Source: Daphnia pulex (lineage: Eukaryota; Arthropoda; Branchiopoda; Diplostraca; Daphniidae). From it: a stretch of DNA of 64,000 nt. Below the pieces are notes generated by a model that ran no database searches, had not been told where the DNA came from, and worked only from the letters and a program-made list of their open reading frames with translations. The number at the start of each line of letters is the position of its first letter. Position 1 is the stretch's first letter. The stretch spans positions 10,097,001 through 10,161,000 of the forward strand of contig NC_060026.1 in the NCBI RefSeq assembly GCF_021134715.1. The letters are read 5' to 3'. Shown here one piece after another: positions 1 through 11,851 of the stretch. The position numbers were made by a program, and so were the translations under genes.

Positions 1-544
1 TTCGCTTTGTTTTTGGTGTTAGTTTTCAACTGTCGATTTTCAACAAACATGAGCGTGGTGACTAGGAAATTTTTATTTGTTTTAGTTACTCAGAACGGTG
101 AAATATTCGAAAAAGGCGTTCGTTCCAAACCATGCACACTCATGCACCTCCTCAATTTGTATTGACGGTGTAAGAGGTGAAGACTTATTTAGTTAGCTGG
201 CGACCGAGCTGTTCAAGTATGCATGTTAGTTTTTGTTTTGAAAAAATTTAGCAAAACTCACGTTGAACCCCATTAAAATGTGTAGTTATTTTGAAAACGG
301 ACCAAGATGGAGATAAATCTGGTATCCAGAAATAACGCCATCTCTATAGGTATCCACAGCGAAAAGTAAGGCAACTGAAAAGACAGCATCAATGTTGAAT
401 GGTCTGTCAGAAAATGTTGGCCTTGATTGGGCTGAATTTATCCACAACCGTGTGGATGAAGGCTAGATAACCATTTTTAAGCAAGGATTATGGTAATTAT
501 GCTATCATCATAGCCCTTGACTTATTGCGATAGCATAAGTTGTA
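1..544. other. AT-rich stretch, no gene seen
   Basis: No coding pattern, RNA gene or repeat structure could be supported here. The right edge is the start of a ~135-bp inverted repeat described separately. Confidence 0.5.
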
Positions 545-1389
545 CAGTATCCTGCGTATAAATTTGAACAACGATTTTTTTGGGAAATCTATATAGCGGT
601 GCGTTCAATAAAGAAACATGACAACGACAGTTGAAAGTGCGATGCTAACGGTTTGGCAACAGCTGACCTAAACAATTGTTGTTGGACATTTTTTATCTTA
701 TTTTGTATCTTAGAATTGACTATTTTATGCTAAACACTTTTAATGCTAAGTATGTAAAGAAAATTCGATATACTTATGCATGATTTTCAATTGGAAGTTA
801 ATATTATGTTTGATTAGCCTACACAAGTAGTCTGACAGAAAGTTGAGAAGGCTAATCGTTATGCAAAGTCAACTGTCAGCATAGGTAAATGTAGTCTAAT
901 AATTTGCAATACTTATTCACAATGTTAAAATAATAGATTTTTATGTAATAGTTTATGGCAAAACCAGACACTGCTCTACCCACTCCACTGCGAAGTGGAT
1001 AGAGCTAGCAATATCAACCTTGTTAAATTGTATCCATGCGTCAAGCAAGAAGAACAGGAAAAACCAAAAGGTTTCCCAGTTCCTATGGTAAAAAATGGTA
1101 AAAATGTGAAACCTTCAGCACAGGAGGAAATGACTATCTGTTTTCATCCATTTCAAAATTACTGTTTTTTAAAACATATTTTTATTATGTTTATATGCCG
1201 AATTGTATTCTGACATGAGAAAGGAAAGACGAGACGGGCACTGGGCATTCTACAGCAACGGCCTAGCAACGGAAAACAACTGCTGCAACAAAAGCGACGG
1301 GATCTTTCCTCTCCGTCTCTCATCCACCAGGCAATGACGTGGCCTTCGAATTACGTTGCCAGTCCGGCAGTGAGTCGGTCGTTAAAACA

Positions 1390-1735
1390 CTAAAAGCCAA
1401 TGAGGATTGTGTCACTCAAGTGAAACGCAATGCGGGGAGGCCGTTCACGACGTGAGGCGGGCCGCAATTGCCGAACTGTACACTGCCCTGCCGGAGGAGT
1501 TATTAGTGGCGTAAGCGCGTCGCCAGGGATAGGAAGAATATCTTACACTCGGCCAACACACCATGATGGGTCAAATTCACCATCCAACATCGCAAGCCAA
1601 TAAGGAAGTGTGCCGGAATTGTGGTAGAAGGGACAACGAGACCTGGAGCGGCTGCAACGTGGCCCGTTATTGCTCCACGTTTTGCTAGCACAACCTTTGG
1701 GAGATCCACTATAAAATGTTCAGAAGGGTTTCCCA
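1390..1735 (+). pseudogene. Nervy/ETO (CBFA2T, MTG8-like) pseudogene fragment with NHR3-MYND region
   Basis: The frame from about 1599 gives [20 protein letters not shown] followed by YCSTFC, a stop, and HNLWEIHYKMF. This aligns with the MYND zinc finger of the ETO/MTG8/Nervy co-repressors, which couple DNA-binding factors to HDAC complexes in the nucleus. Upstream, at about 1434-1500 in another frame, GEAVHDVRRAAIAELYTA resembles the helical segment before MYND in that family. The copy is dead: a zinc-binding Cys is replaced by Trp (ETW), the Gln after STFC is a TAG stop, the last Cys is Phe, and the two blocks are in different frames. No intron was seen between them, so a processed copy is possible. 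Family assignment is from remembered motifs and should be tested by alignment. Confidence 0.6.
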
Positions 1736-2111
1736 GGTAATGCTGGTGGCTCCCTTTTGAGCATTGTCGACGGATAAGCAAAGTGAATCTGGCGGTGAAG
1801 GCAGTCTGTTCTCTTCAGTTCCGAAACACCGAGCTCAGTCAAGTAGATAAATGGACGGGGTTTTGTTAAACACGTTCACTGATTGATAGGAACATTATTG
1901 TTCGACACTTACGATTTCAGTCTTAATTATAGATCCCATGTAATCGTCGTTAAAAAAATATAAATGCTAGTCACCTCTTGATCATTATATGCAATGTTTG
2001 TTAATGTGCTGCCTACAACCCACACAGGATCGTATGATTGATGCAATGATTGTATTAACCCAATAAAAACTTATAATGTGAAGATGAATTAAAAATTGTA
2101 TTTTATTACTT

Positions 2112-2255
2112 TTACAAGCTGTGTCCCTCAGCAATATTGCTGAGATCAATCCAAAAATGCCCAGCTGTAACTGCGTCCACTTCTTTGTCTTTTCGAATTA
2201 AATCATACCAACATTGATAGATTTCTTCCCACCGTTTCTTTACATAAGCCGTCAT
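2112..2255 (-). CDS. Short coding-like ORF, 47 aa, unrecognised
   Basis: The minus strand from ATG 2255 to TAA 2112 encodes a peptide beginning MTAYVKKRWEEIYQCWYDLI, amphipathic and aromatic-rich, unlike random translation of AT-rich DNA. It could be a remnant of a transposase or of a captured exon, since it lies inside the inverted-repeat-bounded segment 545-3769. No family was recognised and no promoter or splice context is convincing. Confidence 0.25.
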   Translation of the reverse strand: MTAYVKKRWEEIYQCWYDLIRKDKEVDAVTAGHFWIDLSNIAEGHSL

Positions 2256-2802
2256 ATGCAATTAAAAAAGAAAATACTTCCAGAAGGTGGTAAGCGGGAA
2301 AATGTCTTGACTTCTGGTTGGCCACGATAAACAGTTGAGGTGGCCCAAAAACAAATAGGAATTATAAAAATAATTTACCCAAACCGATGTTCATCAATGA
2401 AGATGGTGTTTCTCAAAAATGAAAATGAATGATTTTGGGACTCCGTCACAAACGTGACTATATCCATGTTGAACTCGTGTTTTTAAATGAAAATCTGTTG
2501 GTCACGAAATGGTTCCCTTACATAGTTTTTCCTTGGTTTTGGTTTCCGATGCGCAAACAAAACTGACCTTGGTGGAAGTGAAAAAGTTATTTGGATAGGA
2601 AAGGTGAAAAATCCGTCACTCATATGTCGAAGGCAAGGATAGAGAAACTGACAAAAAATCCATCCCCCTTCCCTAAGTGCACCCCGATATTCTACTATAT
2701 TGCTTTAGGGGATTTTTTTTAGTTCCTACCATTAACTCATCATTTCAGTATACTATCTGGTCCAGTTCATAGTATAACTGCTTCCTGGGCATTAGCGACA
2801 CG

Positions 2803-3057
2803 ATGTTTCGTCCAGATCGTGGTCGTAAGCACCTTTTTCTTTCAAAGAAGGTCGGAATTATTGAGATTTCCTCAGCGGGGAAATCTTTGTTCAAATTGCC
2901 GATGCGTTATAAGCATCAAAATCTGCGTTGCGTATATTGGCAACAAAGATTCCGTGACACCGGTAAACAAAAAGGAAATCGGGTAGCGGTAGGAAACCAA
3001 AACCTTATCGTGAAGACATTGAAAATATCCAAAGCACTGTCCTGGCAAAGCCAATAA
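2803..3057 (+). CDS. Unrecognised 84-aa ORF inside the candidate transposon
   Basis: An ATG-initiated frame begins MFRPDRGRKHLFLSKKVGII and ends at TAA 3055-3057. It is basic and has no recognised motif. It sits in the inverted-repeat-bounded segment, so it may be a decayed transposon coding piece or chance. There is an antisense open frame of similar length, which lowers confidence. Confidence 0.2.
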   Translation: MFRPDRGRKHLFLSKKVGIIEISSAGKSLFKLPMRYKHQNLRCVYWQQRFRDTGKQKGNRVAVGNQNLIVKTLKISKALSWQSQ

Positions 3058-3769
3058 CAACTGCTCAAAAAATTGCGGGTAATATTTCTTATATTTTATT
3101 AGATTATTATATTAAGGTATACTAAAAAGCACATCTTTCCCCCTTTTTAGATTTCTTTCGCGCTTTTCCATTCTCTTCTTCTCTCCCTTTCCCTCTTTCA
3201 ACTTTTCCACCAGAATGAACAAAATTAGAGGAACAGTGAGCTTCCTCAGCTATACCTTCCGTCAATTTAAAATAAAAATATATAGAGCAATTTGCCTGCT
3301 CAAGAAATTAACAAGCGTGACTGTATGTAGATGAAGTTGACTTGAATGTCCATCCATCTACCATCATTCTTGCCCTGGAAAAAGAAGAAGTCCATCCTCG
3401 TCGGGCAGCGCGTAAATTTTGTTAAGTGTTCAACACACCGAAATGCGCTTGGCTTTTGTGCAACGTTTTGGTGATCGAGATCAAGATTGGTGGTAAGATG
3501 TAATAGTCTCGAATGAAAAAACCTTCGGGTAAATAAAATGAATTGTAATTACCTTAACATATGTTGTATAAAAAGTGTTAAGCACAAAGTAGTCAATTCT
3601 AAGAAACAAAATAAGAAAAAAAAAGTCAAACAACAATTGTTTAGGTTAGCTTTTGCAAAGCAGACAGCATCGCACTTCCAACTGTCGTTGTCATGTTTCT
3701 TTATTCAACGCACCGTTGTATGGATTTACCAAAAAACAATCGTTGTCCCAATTTATACGCAGGATACTG

Positions 3770-5270
3770 TACACTCGACGCGCCGTGAATCTTCCTTTCT
3801 GAACCCTTATGGGCAGCGAGATGAGTGGTGTAATAAGTGAATGTCAGTGGACAAATAGGCCAGCCTTATAATACACAACGAGCATTTGACTAGAAAACTC
3901 TATTCAAATTTTCCGTGCTAGTTGCCTATAGTCGTTGACTGTGACTATCAAAATAAAATAAAAAGAGATTTTTTGTATCGACATTTATTCTTATGTTTAT
4001 TAAATCAAATTTATGATTATTAAATCATCAATTCCTTGTGTAATTTTATATGAGGACACATCGCACAAAACAAAAATTAGACTGACATTTAATAGAAGAG
4101 AACTGAACAGAAAGAAGAAAAGCTGTCATATTCCTTTAAAGATCGTATAAATGGTTTATTTTTAGGATTTTGTCTAACAAAAATTGTGATCCATGGGCTC
4201 CAGGTTGTTTCTGCTTTTTTGCCAGAGAGATTCACGAACCGCATAGAAATTTTTTTGGACATTTACTGATTTAATGGCATACGCTCATAATGATACTAGG
4301 AAAAACTAAAATTTGCCCTGAAGATCCAAACAGTTTTGACGGCCAGTTGTAAACTACAAGACTATTCACCACTAAGTAACTATCCTCAAAAATTATCCAG
4401 TGTTTTAAACGGCTGGATTGATCGGTTATTTCAAAATCAGTCGATTTCCTAGGGAAATTTGTCTAATGGACAACAACACAAAGTTTTTATTTTATGTCGT
4501 GTTTTTTTTATTTTCCCTTTTTCGTTTTTAACTTTTATTTAATTTTTTTTTTGTTTTTTTACCATAAGCGGATAAAAATCAGAGAGATATATAATGTCAC
4601 AAAATTTCTACCCTCGAGAAACCCTATACCATTCTTACCCTCTATTTTTGAAAAACATCCACAAGGTGAATATCTTTTTAAGTAGAGTGGGTCTCAAACT
4701 AGAAAATGGGGTCAATATTAATCTAAATAATTGATTAATAGCGTTCCACTTTTAATTTTTTTTTTATTTAACATAAAATACAAACAGTTTTAAACTAGAC
4801 AAACTAAGTTTAGAATGAGACCAATTTGATAGATATAGTTGTGCAATTTGCAATAGGAGGGATGCTAACTGTTAAAATTTTTTGATAACGATTATCCCTA
4901 TACATAATGTTGCGAATTGATATGAAGGGACTCTAACCCGGATCTTGGTGCACAATGGTACAGTAGCTCAACATGCTATCCATTTGACCAATTATGTGTG
5001 TTGATTTCTATTTTCATTACTGTCAAAAATTGATTGTTCCTACAAAATCAAAGGTAGATGGCGCTGGCGACTGTCCCGCATTTGATTTCTTTGTCCCATA
5101 CTTTTTATCGGTGTCCCCATTTAGGAAGGTGTTCGGCCTATACTGTAGCACGCGAAACGGCAATAGCCAAAAAGTGTCCCGAATTAGAAACAATACCCTA
5201 TATGATTGTGTAACTATTAAGTTTTGAAGGAAGGGGTGGATAAAATTTAGCTCCGTAATTGCTACCCAAA
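3770..5270. other. AT-rich non-coding stretch
   Basis: Mostly AT-rich with T and A runs (for example 4494-4562). About 4930-4990 looks weakly like a degraded tRNA-type sequence read on the minus strand, but it has no foldable cloverleaf. No gene is supported. Confidence 0.4.
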
Positions 5271-5271
5271 C

Positions 5272-5832
5272 CATGGTGTATTAGTATGGTGGGGGAACTT
5301 ATGGTTGGAATCGGCTATCTCGGCTGAAGCCAGTGGTCGGCTATGATCAGCGCTGCCTGGTGGACAATTGGGTGAACTATGAGCTATAAACGGTTTGAAA
5401 ATTTTCTAAGTCCGATTGCACTTTGCTTATGTACTTATAAAGCTATAAAATCGTAAAAAATGAGTCAATAACAGTAATTAAGTATTATTTTTCCAGCTTT
5501 AATTATTTTAAAATTAATAGAAAAAAAATAAGTGTTGAATATAAGAAACGATCTTTGATCCTCTAGAGTCGTAGCTCAATACGCTAACCACTACGTCAAC
5601 CGGTGGATGTCTGCACTCAAAAAAGTTAAGATATATACTATTTTACAGACGAATTATTTTACAAAAGATATGTATTTTGGTTCATAGAGGGCACTGACAA
5701 TAGCCGACCAGCCCTGCAATTGGCTGTCAAGAATTTTTACTTTTGCATTAAGCTCCGCCTCTTGTCCGGAAACTGGCTTCATTCGAGATAGCCGATTCCA
5801 ACAAAAGTTCCCCCACCATACTAATACACCAT
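5272..5832. repeat. Inverted repeat pair, ~60-bp arms 440 bp apart
   Basis: Left arm 5272-5333 and right arm 5773-5832 are reverse complements sharing CATGGTGTATTAGTATGGTG and GGAATCGGCTATCTCG. A second matched block just inside (around 5334-5360 and 5695-5720, GGTCGGCTAT) is separated by extra sequence on the right side. This looks like a small decayed inverted-repeat element. No target duplication was found, so its boundaries are uncertain. Confidence 0.55.
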
Positions 5833-5833
5833 G

Positions 5834-6378
5834 CCCAAACAAATAAATTTTTTCTCCAAAAAACAAATAATTTTTCTCCAAAAAATTCATTACTTTTTTT
5901 CTGTTTTTTACTTTTGAAATTTGCGTGTTATTTTTTTTGTCATTTTATCCTTTTACTATTTTGTTTTACTTCATTTTACAAAACACATTTCTTTTGGCCC
6001 ATGTTATCCCCTTTTTTAATCTTGTTTAACTTAAAGGAAATGGTACCCCCTCGGCCATTTCTCGTTGCCGACTTCTTGTTGACCATTTCGTAATATTTGG
6101 AACGTCATTGACCACTGCCTGACACCAGCAGTGCACAAATTCGTGAAACAAATGAACATGCGTTTTCAGTTCCTCAATTTACCCTTGGATTGTTGAACGT
6201 CTTGATTTGAATAACCTATAATGACTACATTTTACCGCAGTTTTAAACAAAACTATCAGCAATGCTTACCCTGACAGATATATAGGCATATTTGCTGTAG
6301 CTCGTGTTCATCTCAACTTGAAAAAATATCCTTTTTGTCTCTTGCATCTATGAAAAAACAAGGAAGGTCTAATGTTAT
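5834..6378. other. AT-rich non-coding stretch
   Basis: Homopolymer-rich sequence with no supportable gene or repeat. Its right end may include the intron preceding the Fbxo21-like exon. Confidence 0.35.
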
Positions 6379-6410
6379 ATGTTTATATTTTTCTTTCTCC
6401 ATACTTTGAA

Positions 6411-6700
6411 GGCGTTTGAAAGAAAGGAAGGTTGCCCAGTAGTTTTGTGTGCCATCTATCAGGAAGTGGCTAGGAAAATGGGCATTGTTTGTGAGGTGGT
6501 TTATTGTGACCAGAATGAAAGAGAAGACAAAAGTAGTCTCTTTGATACCATGATGAACCGTCCAAAGCTTCTTCCTAGATGGAAGGATTCAGCGGGGTAA
6601 CAGCATAAACTATTGCTATACAGTTTAACATTGTAAGATTCTTTGGTTTCCCTTCGTTAGGTCAGAGGACGATAGTATTTATATTGACGTCTTTCGCCTC
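6411..6700 (+). pseudogene. Fbxo21/SirB1-type transglutaminase-like domain fragment
   Basis: The exon-like block 6411-6598 reads AFERKEGCPVVLCAIYQEVA then RKMGIVCEVV and ends LLPRWKDSAG. This matches my recollection of the SirB1/transglutaminase-like domain of F-box only protein 21 (the pattern GxPxxLxxxYxEVARxxG, then HFLLRW). A plausible intron (GGTAAC at 6596, TTAG before 6661) leads to SEDDSIYIDVF, again typical of the family. Retained intron structure argues for a duplicated gene fragment rather than a retrocopy. The region before LLPRW is diverged, and nothing after DVF continues the domain. It is probably a dead fragment; a partial gene with exons outside recognition is possible. Confidence 0.4.
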
Positions 6701-7039
6701 ACGTCTGACGTCTCAGAGAACAACCAGCAGCGTCAGTCGACTCAGTTTTGTTTGAGCTGCTCAAAGTTTTAACGCATTTTATATGGAACCAATATGATGA
6801 ATTTGGGCTGGAAAGGATGAGAGACGATTTGTCATTCTATGTACGATTGGAGTGCTCCATGTCACACTAAAACCCAAGCACAATCACGTTCTACGCAAAA
6901 CACTGTATCGGTTTGGGCATCCAATTAGACGATGCAATCCAATTACTTCAAGTATGATATCCACCTACTGTATAAACAAATTCATACAATTAATTCCTGT
7001 TGTTGTATTTGTAGAATTATTTTTAGTATCCAGAATATA

Positions 7040-9107
7040 AACCTTTTATTGGTAATTTATTTTCTCGGAGTCCATCGGAAATGTTTGGAATTAGGGATCC
7101 CCTCAAACAACTTGACTTCATATACCGCCCCGAAAACGTGTCCGTCTGTACATTGGCCAAAGAATCTTTCCCTTTCCTGGTTTTGAAGAGGATGTCGAGC
7201 TGGCAGCTCTTAAGCTGCTCAGTATATATCAATAGGGAGAGGGCGAGAATATACATGCAGTATAAGAAAAGAGAGTATATAGTGCACTATAGGTGGGAGG
7301 GTATATAGGCTTGTGTGTCTGTGTGTGAGTCTACATATTATAAGTAAAGTAACAAGTGTTTATCAGGGCCTGCTGGGCTCTGACAAGAGCCAGCAAGCCA
7401 GGGAGCGGAAGTGTTTATCCACGGCAGCAGCTTGCTCACTTCTTTTTCTTCAAGACTAATTAAGGTGTACGTCTCTCTCTCTACCTACACACATCATCTT
7501 GATAGAGTCTCTATATATAGTAAGAAGAAGAAAAAAAGCAGAGGGAGATAGAGCCTATCGCTTTATGTATAAACTCTAAGGTATATGCTGGAAAGGGTGT
7601 GCACATTTGATAATCCCTTGTGTTGTAGTAGTACTTTGGCTGCTAGATATTAAGTGTAGTGTAGTAGTTGTACAGTTCATTTGGTGGGCTTTTCTATCCC
7701 CTCGTAGAGACGCTAAGAGCCGCTATATAGAAGGAGAGAAAAAAGGGGGGAAATGATGGAACAACAGGCCCTTCGACATGAGCCCCATATCTCTCCGGTG
7801 GATGGATCCTTTTGTCGTTTAGCGAAACCAGTCGAGAGAGAGAGGGGGGCAAATCAAAAAGAAGAAGAAGAAGAAGAAGAGAGAGTCTTTTTTATTTACC
7901 CTCGGCTGGAGTGATGTGCTTGCACTAAAAATGAACGAGAGAGGGAGGGGGACGGACGGACGGACGGCCGCTGGCTGCGTGTTTTTCCAACCCCATACGA
8001 AGTTTTTTGCCAGAGAGTCCCTTCGGGTGTCGGGGCTCTTCAACACTTGTACACACATGTACTCGTTTTTAATAACTTGTGTTTTAAAGGAGAAACGTCA
8101 ATTATAAAAGCAACGAAATTCTCCATTCAAACCAAAACCGACCAAAACAGCGCTGATGCTGTAATATTCAAATGATTTAGTCGTTACAGCAATCTTAACG
8201 GTCAGTTATAGTCGATTGATTGTCATATATCGGATCTTGTAGGTACACAACTGATGGAACGAACACATTTAGACATTTGGCTGGGATGGATATTTTAGCT
8301 GGGCGACGAGGAGGAAGCTAAGGAAAAAAGCAAAAGAGGGAGACATAGAATGCGGATTGTGTTGATGGGTTGGTTGGCTTGAATTCAGCTCCCAGGTGAT
8401 CGGATTACCAGAAGCTTTTTTCCCTCTTGTCTCTTACTCTCAACTCGAGTCTATACTATATAAATGTGGCAGGCCAGCAGCTAAATAAACAGATGCCTCG
8501 GCTGTATGTACGGTATGTTGGGATGCGCATTTCATCTCCACAACACTCTATATGCATATATATAAAAGAGCTATATAAGGCTTGATGGATCCCGATTATC
8601 TATCCGTTTTAAAAATGATTGAACGCTGCTGCTTACTATAAATGGAACCGGAGATTGACAGCGGAGGATCATGTTGCAGGGAGCGCATATCGCACGCTTG
8701 ATTAGTCGACAGAGTTGTTCTCCCCCCCTCCGGCCTAATGGACCGTAATGAGAAATAATAATGTTTTCTCTTGATGGGTAAAAAAAAGAAGAACAAGATG
8801 CACAAATACAACATAACCATTCGAGGCTATTTTTCCCGTCACTATGTATATACAGTGGGCATTATGTTGCCAACCGAAAACAAAATAAAAAAAGAAGAAA
8901 GATATTGAGCGAAAATATATATAGATATATATTATAGACTGCTGTAGGACGACGAGTGCTGTCGATGAAACTGTATATTATAGACAACAAGAGCCCGTCA
9001 TCAACATTCGTGGGAATGGGCCCGACTGTTGTTATTCTATCTATAATATACACGAGTCCATATATCCTTCCCTTTTTTTATTTTTTTTAAACCAAACTAT
9101 AATAGCT
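7040..9107. other. Long gene-free stretch with simple repeats and many TATA-like runs
   Basis: No coding sequence was recognised. It contains (GAA)n at about 7859-7880, a GGAC repeat near 7950-7965, CT-rich runs near 7470-7500, and repeated TATATA tracts (8455-8580, 8915-8940). It may be upstream or UTR sequence of a gene not visible in the window, but no start site can be argued. Confidence 0.4.
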
Positions 9108-10590
9108 ATGGACACTGCTGACAACGGAAGGGATGGAGCCGTGGAAGGGATGGACAAGGTAGTTATCACTGTAAAGTTACTTCAAAGTGAAATTCCTGAA
9201 GGTGAAAACGTACTGATCAGAATGCCTCCTGGTCTTACGTCTAACCTTTCAACCTCCAACGACGCACTCACGGTTCCCATAAAACGGGCTGAGATCGAGT
9301 TCGCCAGCCACACCCAATACACCCGGGACCTGGCAATGGAAGTTTCCAACCACCTAGCTAAAGAAATTTGTAACTTACAGTGGGTACCGAAAGTATCCGT
9401 ACGGCTGAGAGGATCAGTAGGGAAAACGCGTTTTTCAAAACGCTCCCAAAAATAGAATTCTCGGTGGAATTCAATAAAATTTTTTTCGAAGGTTAATATT
9501 AAGACGGGGTATCATGTGATTTTTTTGGGGAATTTTTCAACAACGCGATAGGTGGTTTTTAACGCGTTGCGTAAGTATCCGTACGGCCGAGAGGCCCAGT
9601 AGGGGAATGGGCTTACTTTGGAGGCCTCTTATTCGGTAAATAAGTAACATTATAGGGAGGAAAGTTCTTAAAAAAAAGAGCTGCATTAGCTCTATATGTG
9701 GTCATAAGATCACATTTTTTAAGTTTCATTTATAGTAATGAAATCAAAAATGAAAACACGAATTATAAGTTTTCCGTTTTCTTCTCCTCGATTCCCCATC
9801 ACCAGTGTTGCCATATCCCAAAATCTCTTTCTTCCCTTGGACGGAAGAGGGAGAAAGAGAAAGGGTAAATATTTTTTTATATGGCAACACTGGTGATGGG
9901 GAATCGAGGAGAAGAAAACGGAAAACTTATAATTCGTGTTTTCATTTTTGATTTCATTACTATAAATGAAACTTAAAAAAGGTGATCTTATGACCACATA
10001 TAGAGCTAATGCAGCTCTTTTTTTTAAGAACTTTCCCACCCTATAATGTTACTTATTTACCGAATAAGAGGCCTACAAAGTAAGCCCATTCCCCTACTGG
10101 GCCTCTCGGCCGTACGGATACTTACGCAACGCGATAAAAACCACCTATCGCGTTGTTGAAAAATTCCCCAAAAAAATCACATGGTACCCCGTCTTAATAT
10201 AAACCTTCGAAAAAATTTTTATTGAATTCCACCGAGAATTCTATTTTTGGGAGCGTTTTGAAAAACGCGTTTTCCCTACTGATCCTCTCAGCCGTACGGA
10301 TACTTTCGGTACCCACTGTACAATGCGAGCAACGGAAAGCTAACCACTATGCAGCGATATCTACCGCTCAATACAATGGTTGGCTCGTGGCCAGCTATTT
10401 GGGTTACCCATTTGCTCAAAGTTAATAGTGGGGGTAGGAGAAGCAGCACCCGTCCTCCGTTGCATCGCGTCCTGCGTTGTTTCTTCTGATGGCTCTTGCC
10501 CGGGCAAGGATATGGAATTTGGCAACACCTCTCGCCTTCATGGCAGTAGATACAAGTCTACAAGCCTTAACCATAGAGTAGGCCATGGTT
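9108..10590 (+). pseudogene. Unrecognised ORF split by a foldback MITE
   Basis: An ATG frame at 9108 runs 90 codons (start MDTADNGRDGAVEGMDKVVI) and ends KEICNL exactly where the foldback element inserts at the TA of 9377-9378. On the far side, 10319 onward, the same frame continues with coding-like sequence (CEQRKANHYAAISTAQYNGW) to a stop at 10423, and a shifted frame (KLIVGVGEAAPVLRC) extends to about 10590. With the element present the frame reads about 25 foreign codons and stops at 9455. The gene may derive from a retroelement accessory ORF, but I do not recognise it with confidence. Both the insertion and a later frameshift make it non-functional. Confidence 0.5.
9379..10318. mobile_element. 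940-bp foldback MITE with TA target duplication
   Basis: Arms of about 438 bp (9379-9816 and 9879-10318) are near-perfect reverse complements around a ~62-bp pyrimidine/purine-rich centre. The termini read CAGTGGGTACCGAAAGTATC and its complement. TA flanks both ends (9377-9378 and 10319-10320). CAGT ends plus TA duplication are the signature of Tc1/mariner-type MITEs. The subterminal motif AGTATCCGTACGGC recurs inside each arm (near 9392 and 9576). No transposase is encoded, so it would need to be mobilised in trans. High arm identity suggests a fairly young insertion. Confidence 0.85.
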
Positions 10591-11303
10591 GAGTCTATGC
10601 ATTACCCATTCAAAATACAAAATGTCAAGTAGGCTTCCTTTTTTTTTACTGCATTTTAAGTTTTAAATGTTGATGCTACATTTCATGTTTTACATCCAAG
10701 TTATGCAAATAATCAAACGCAGGTACTGCGAAATTTTTATTACTGTGCACCCATATGAATCACCTGGGTTCCAATCACCAGAATGAAGGATCACAAACCC
10801 TTGTATAAGGCTTACAACCTCAATAACCCATCCGTATTTCCAGGATTAACTAATAACTATTAGGCCTATCACACATATTAGAAAGAGTTGTAAGTTTGGT
10901 TATTTTCCCCTGCCAGGTTTTAAAAGTGATGATGAGGAGACTCCGGGAAACATAATTGATGCAAAGAAGCCTATTAACCCTGAAAAGTATCTCATAAAAC
11001 CTTCTGTTCTCCGTTGAGTGATAACCTAATTAATGCAGGTTTTATGTACGGGCACTGGCCAAAAATATAGGCCCCCAAATCTATTCCAGGCACGAAAGCA
11101 ATAGTATTAAGATTCTACTTCGGAAGCTTTTGCTTTTCTTGTCTCTCTGCCTCTGTGCATGTTTGATTGTTCTTTTACTTTTGTAATCTTTTCTGTTTCT
11201 ATCATTAATTGATTATATTCCCTTCCACGAGCAACTGTCAGTTTTTTTAGTTACCACTTTTCAACCTTTCCACCGCCAACCACAATTCGTAGCCTGCAAA
11301 AAA
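10591..11303. other. Non-coding stretch
   Basis: No gene, RNA or repeat could be supported between the split ORF and the region hit by the LTR element. Confidence 0.35.
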
Positions 11304-11421
11304 ATGGATCTCCTTAACGAATTGAAAGTTTACAAGACTTATTTACCTGTCTTGAAAAATAGAATAAACAGCAGCATATGAAAGCCAAATTGCATGTGGA
11401 ACCTTTAATTACATTACCCTC

Positions 11422-11708
11422 TGTTGGAAATGGAACTCTTGTTGGCGGTGTCGACCGTTCAACTTCCAAGATTGAGATAAGAGATGACACCTTTGTTGTT
11501 GCTAGTTCGTCCTTATATTTCACACTGCCGTATAATACAGCATTTTGGTATTTCAATAGTTGGTTTAGGGTTGAGTAGGGTAGGGAACAATAGATTGAAT
11601 GGGAAGAGAGGGTAAAATCGGGGCCCTCTGTTGAGGTCCCTACAAATTACACAGAATTAACAGTAGCAATAATGTCGATCACTGTTGGGATGCAATAAAT
11701 TCCCAACA
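11422..11708 (-). repeat. 3' LTR of the gag-only element
   Basis: A 287-bp LTR with TGTTGG/CCAACA inverted ends. It appears identical to 15273-15559. In element orientation it follows gag by about 140 bp and is preceded by the purine-rich ACTGGGGAGTG. Confidence 0.9.
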
Positions 11709-11851
11709 CACTCCCCAGTAGAGCCCGTTCAATTGGCTCGACATCCTGATCGACTTGATATCCGTTGGATTAGAGATCTGAGAATGCGGTTGAAGAAGGA
11801 TGGCCGGATGGCCTGGATTACGAGGAGCTGTTTCGTTGACTGGCTACGGAT

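Larger units (their letters stand above)
545..3769. mobile_element. Candidate DNA transposon bounded by ~135-bp inverted repeats
   Basis: Positions 545-680 and the reverse complement of 3636-3769 match at roughly 85% by eye. Both begin CAGTATCCTGCGTATAAAT and run through the shared stretch AAGAAACATGACAACGACAG to AACAATTGTT. Both outer ends are flanked by TA (543-544 and 3770-3771), the target duplication of Tc1/mariner-type elements. The 3.2-kb interior has no intact transposase. It contains a broken MYND-domain gene piece (about 1390-1735) and two small unexplained ORFs. The alternative is two independent MITE copies in opposite orientation. The repeat pairing is seen directly; the transposon reading is inference. 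Confidence 0.5.

Noticed and set aside
1503..1781. Minus-strand 92-codon frame over the MYND fragment
   Set aside because: The plus strand carries the recognisable MYND cysteines; the minus frame is a shadow.
5545..5605. tRNA-like sequence (GTAGTGGTTAGCGTATTGAG on the minus strand)
   Set aside because: It has a D-arm-like stretch but no pairing anticodon stem, T-arm or acceptor, so not reported as an RNA gene.
7859..8058. GAA-repeat-containing open frame
   Set aside because: The frame is held open by microsatellite sequence and has no coding features.
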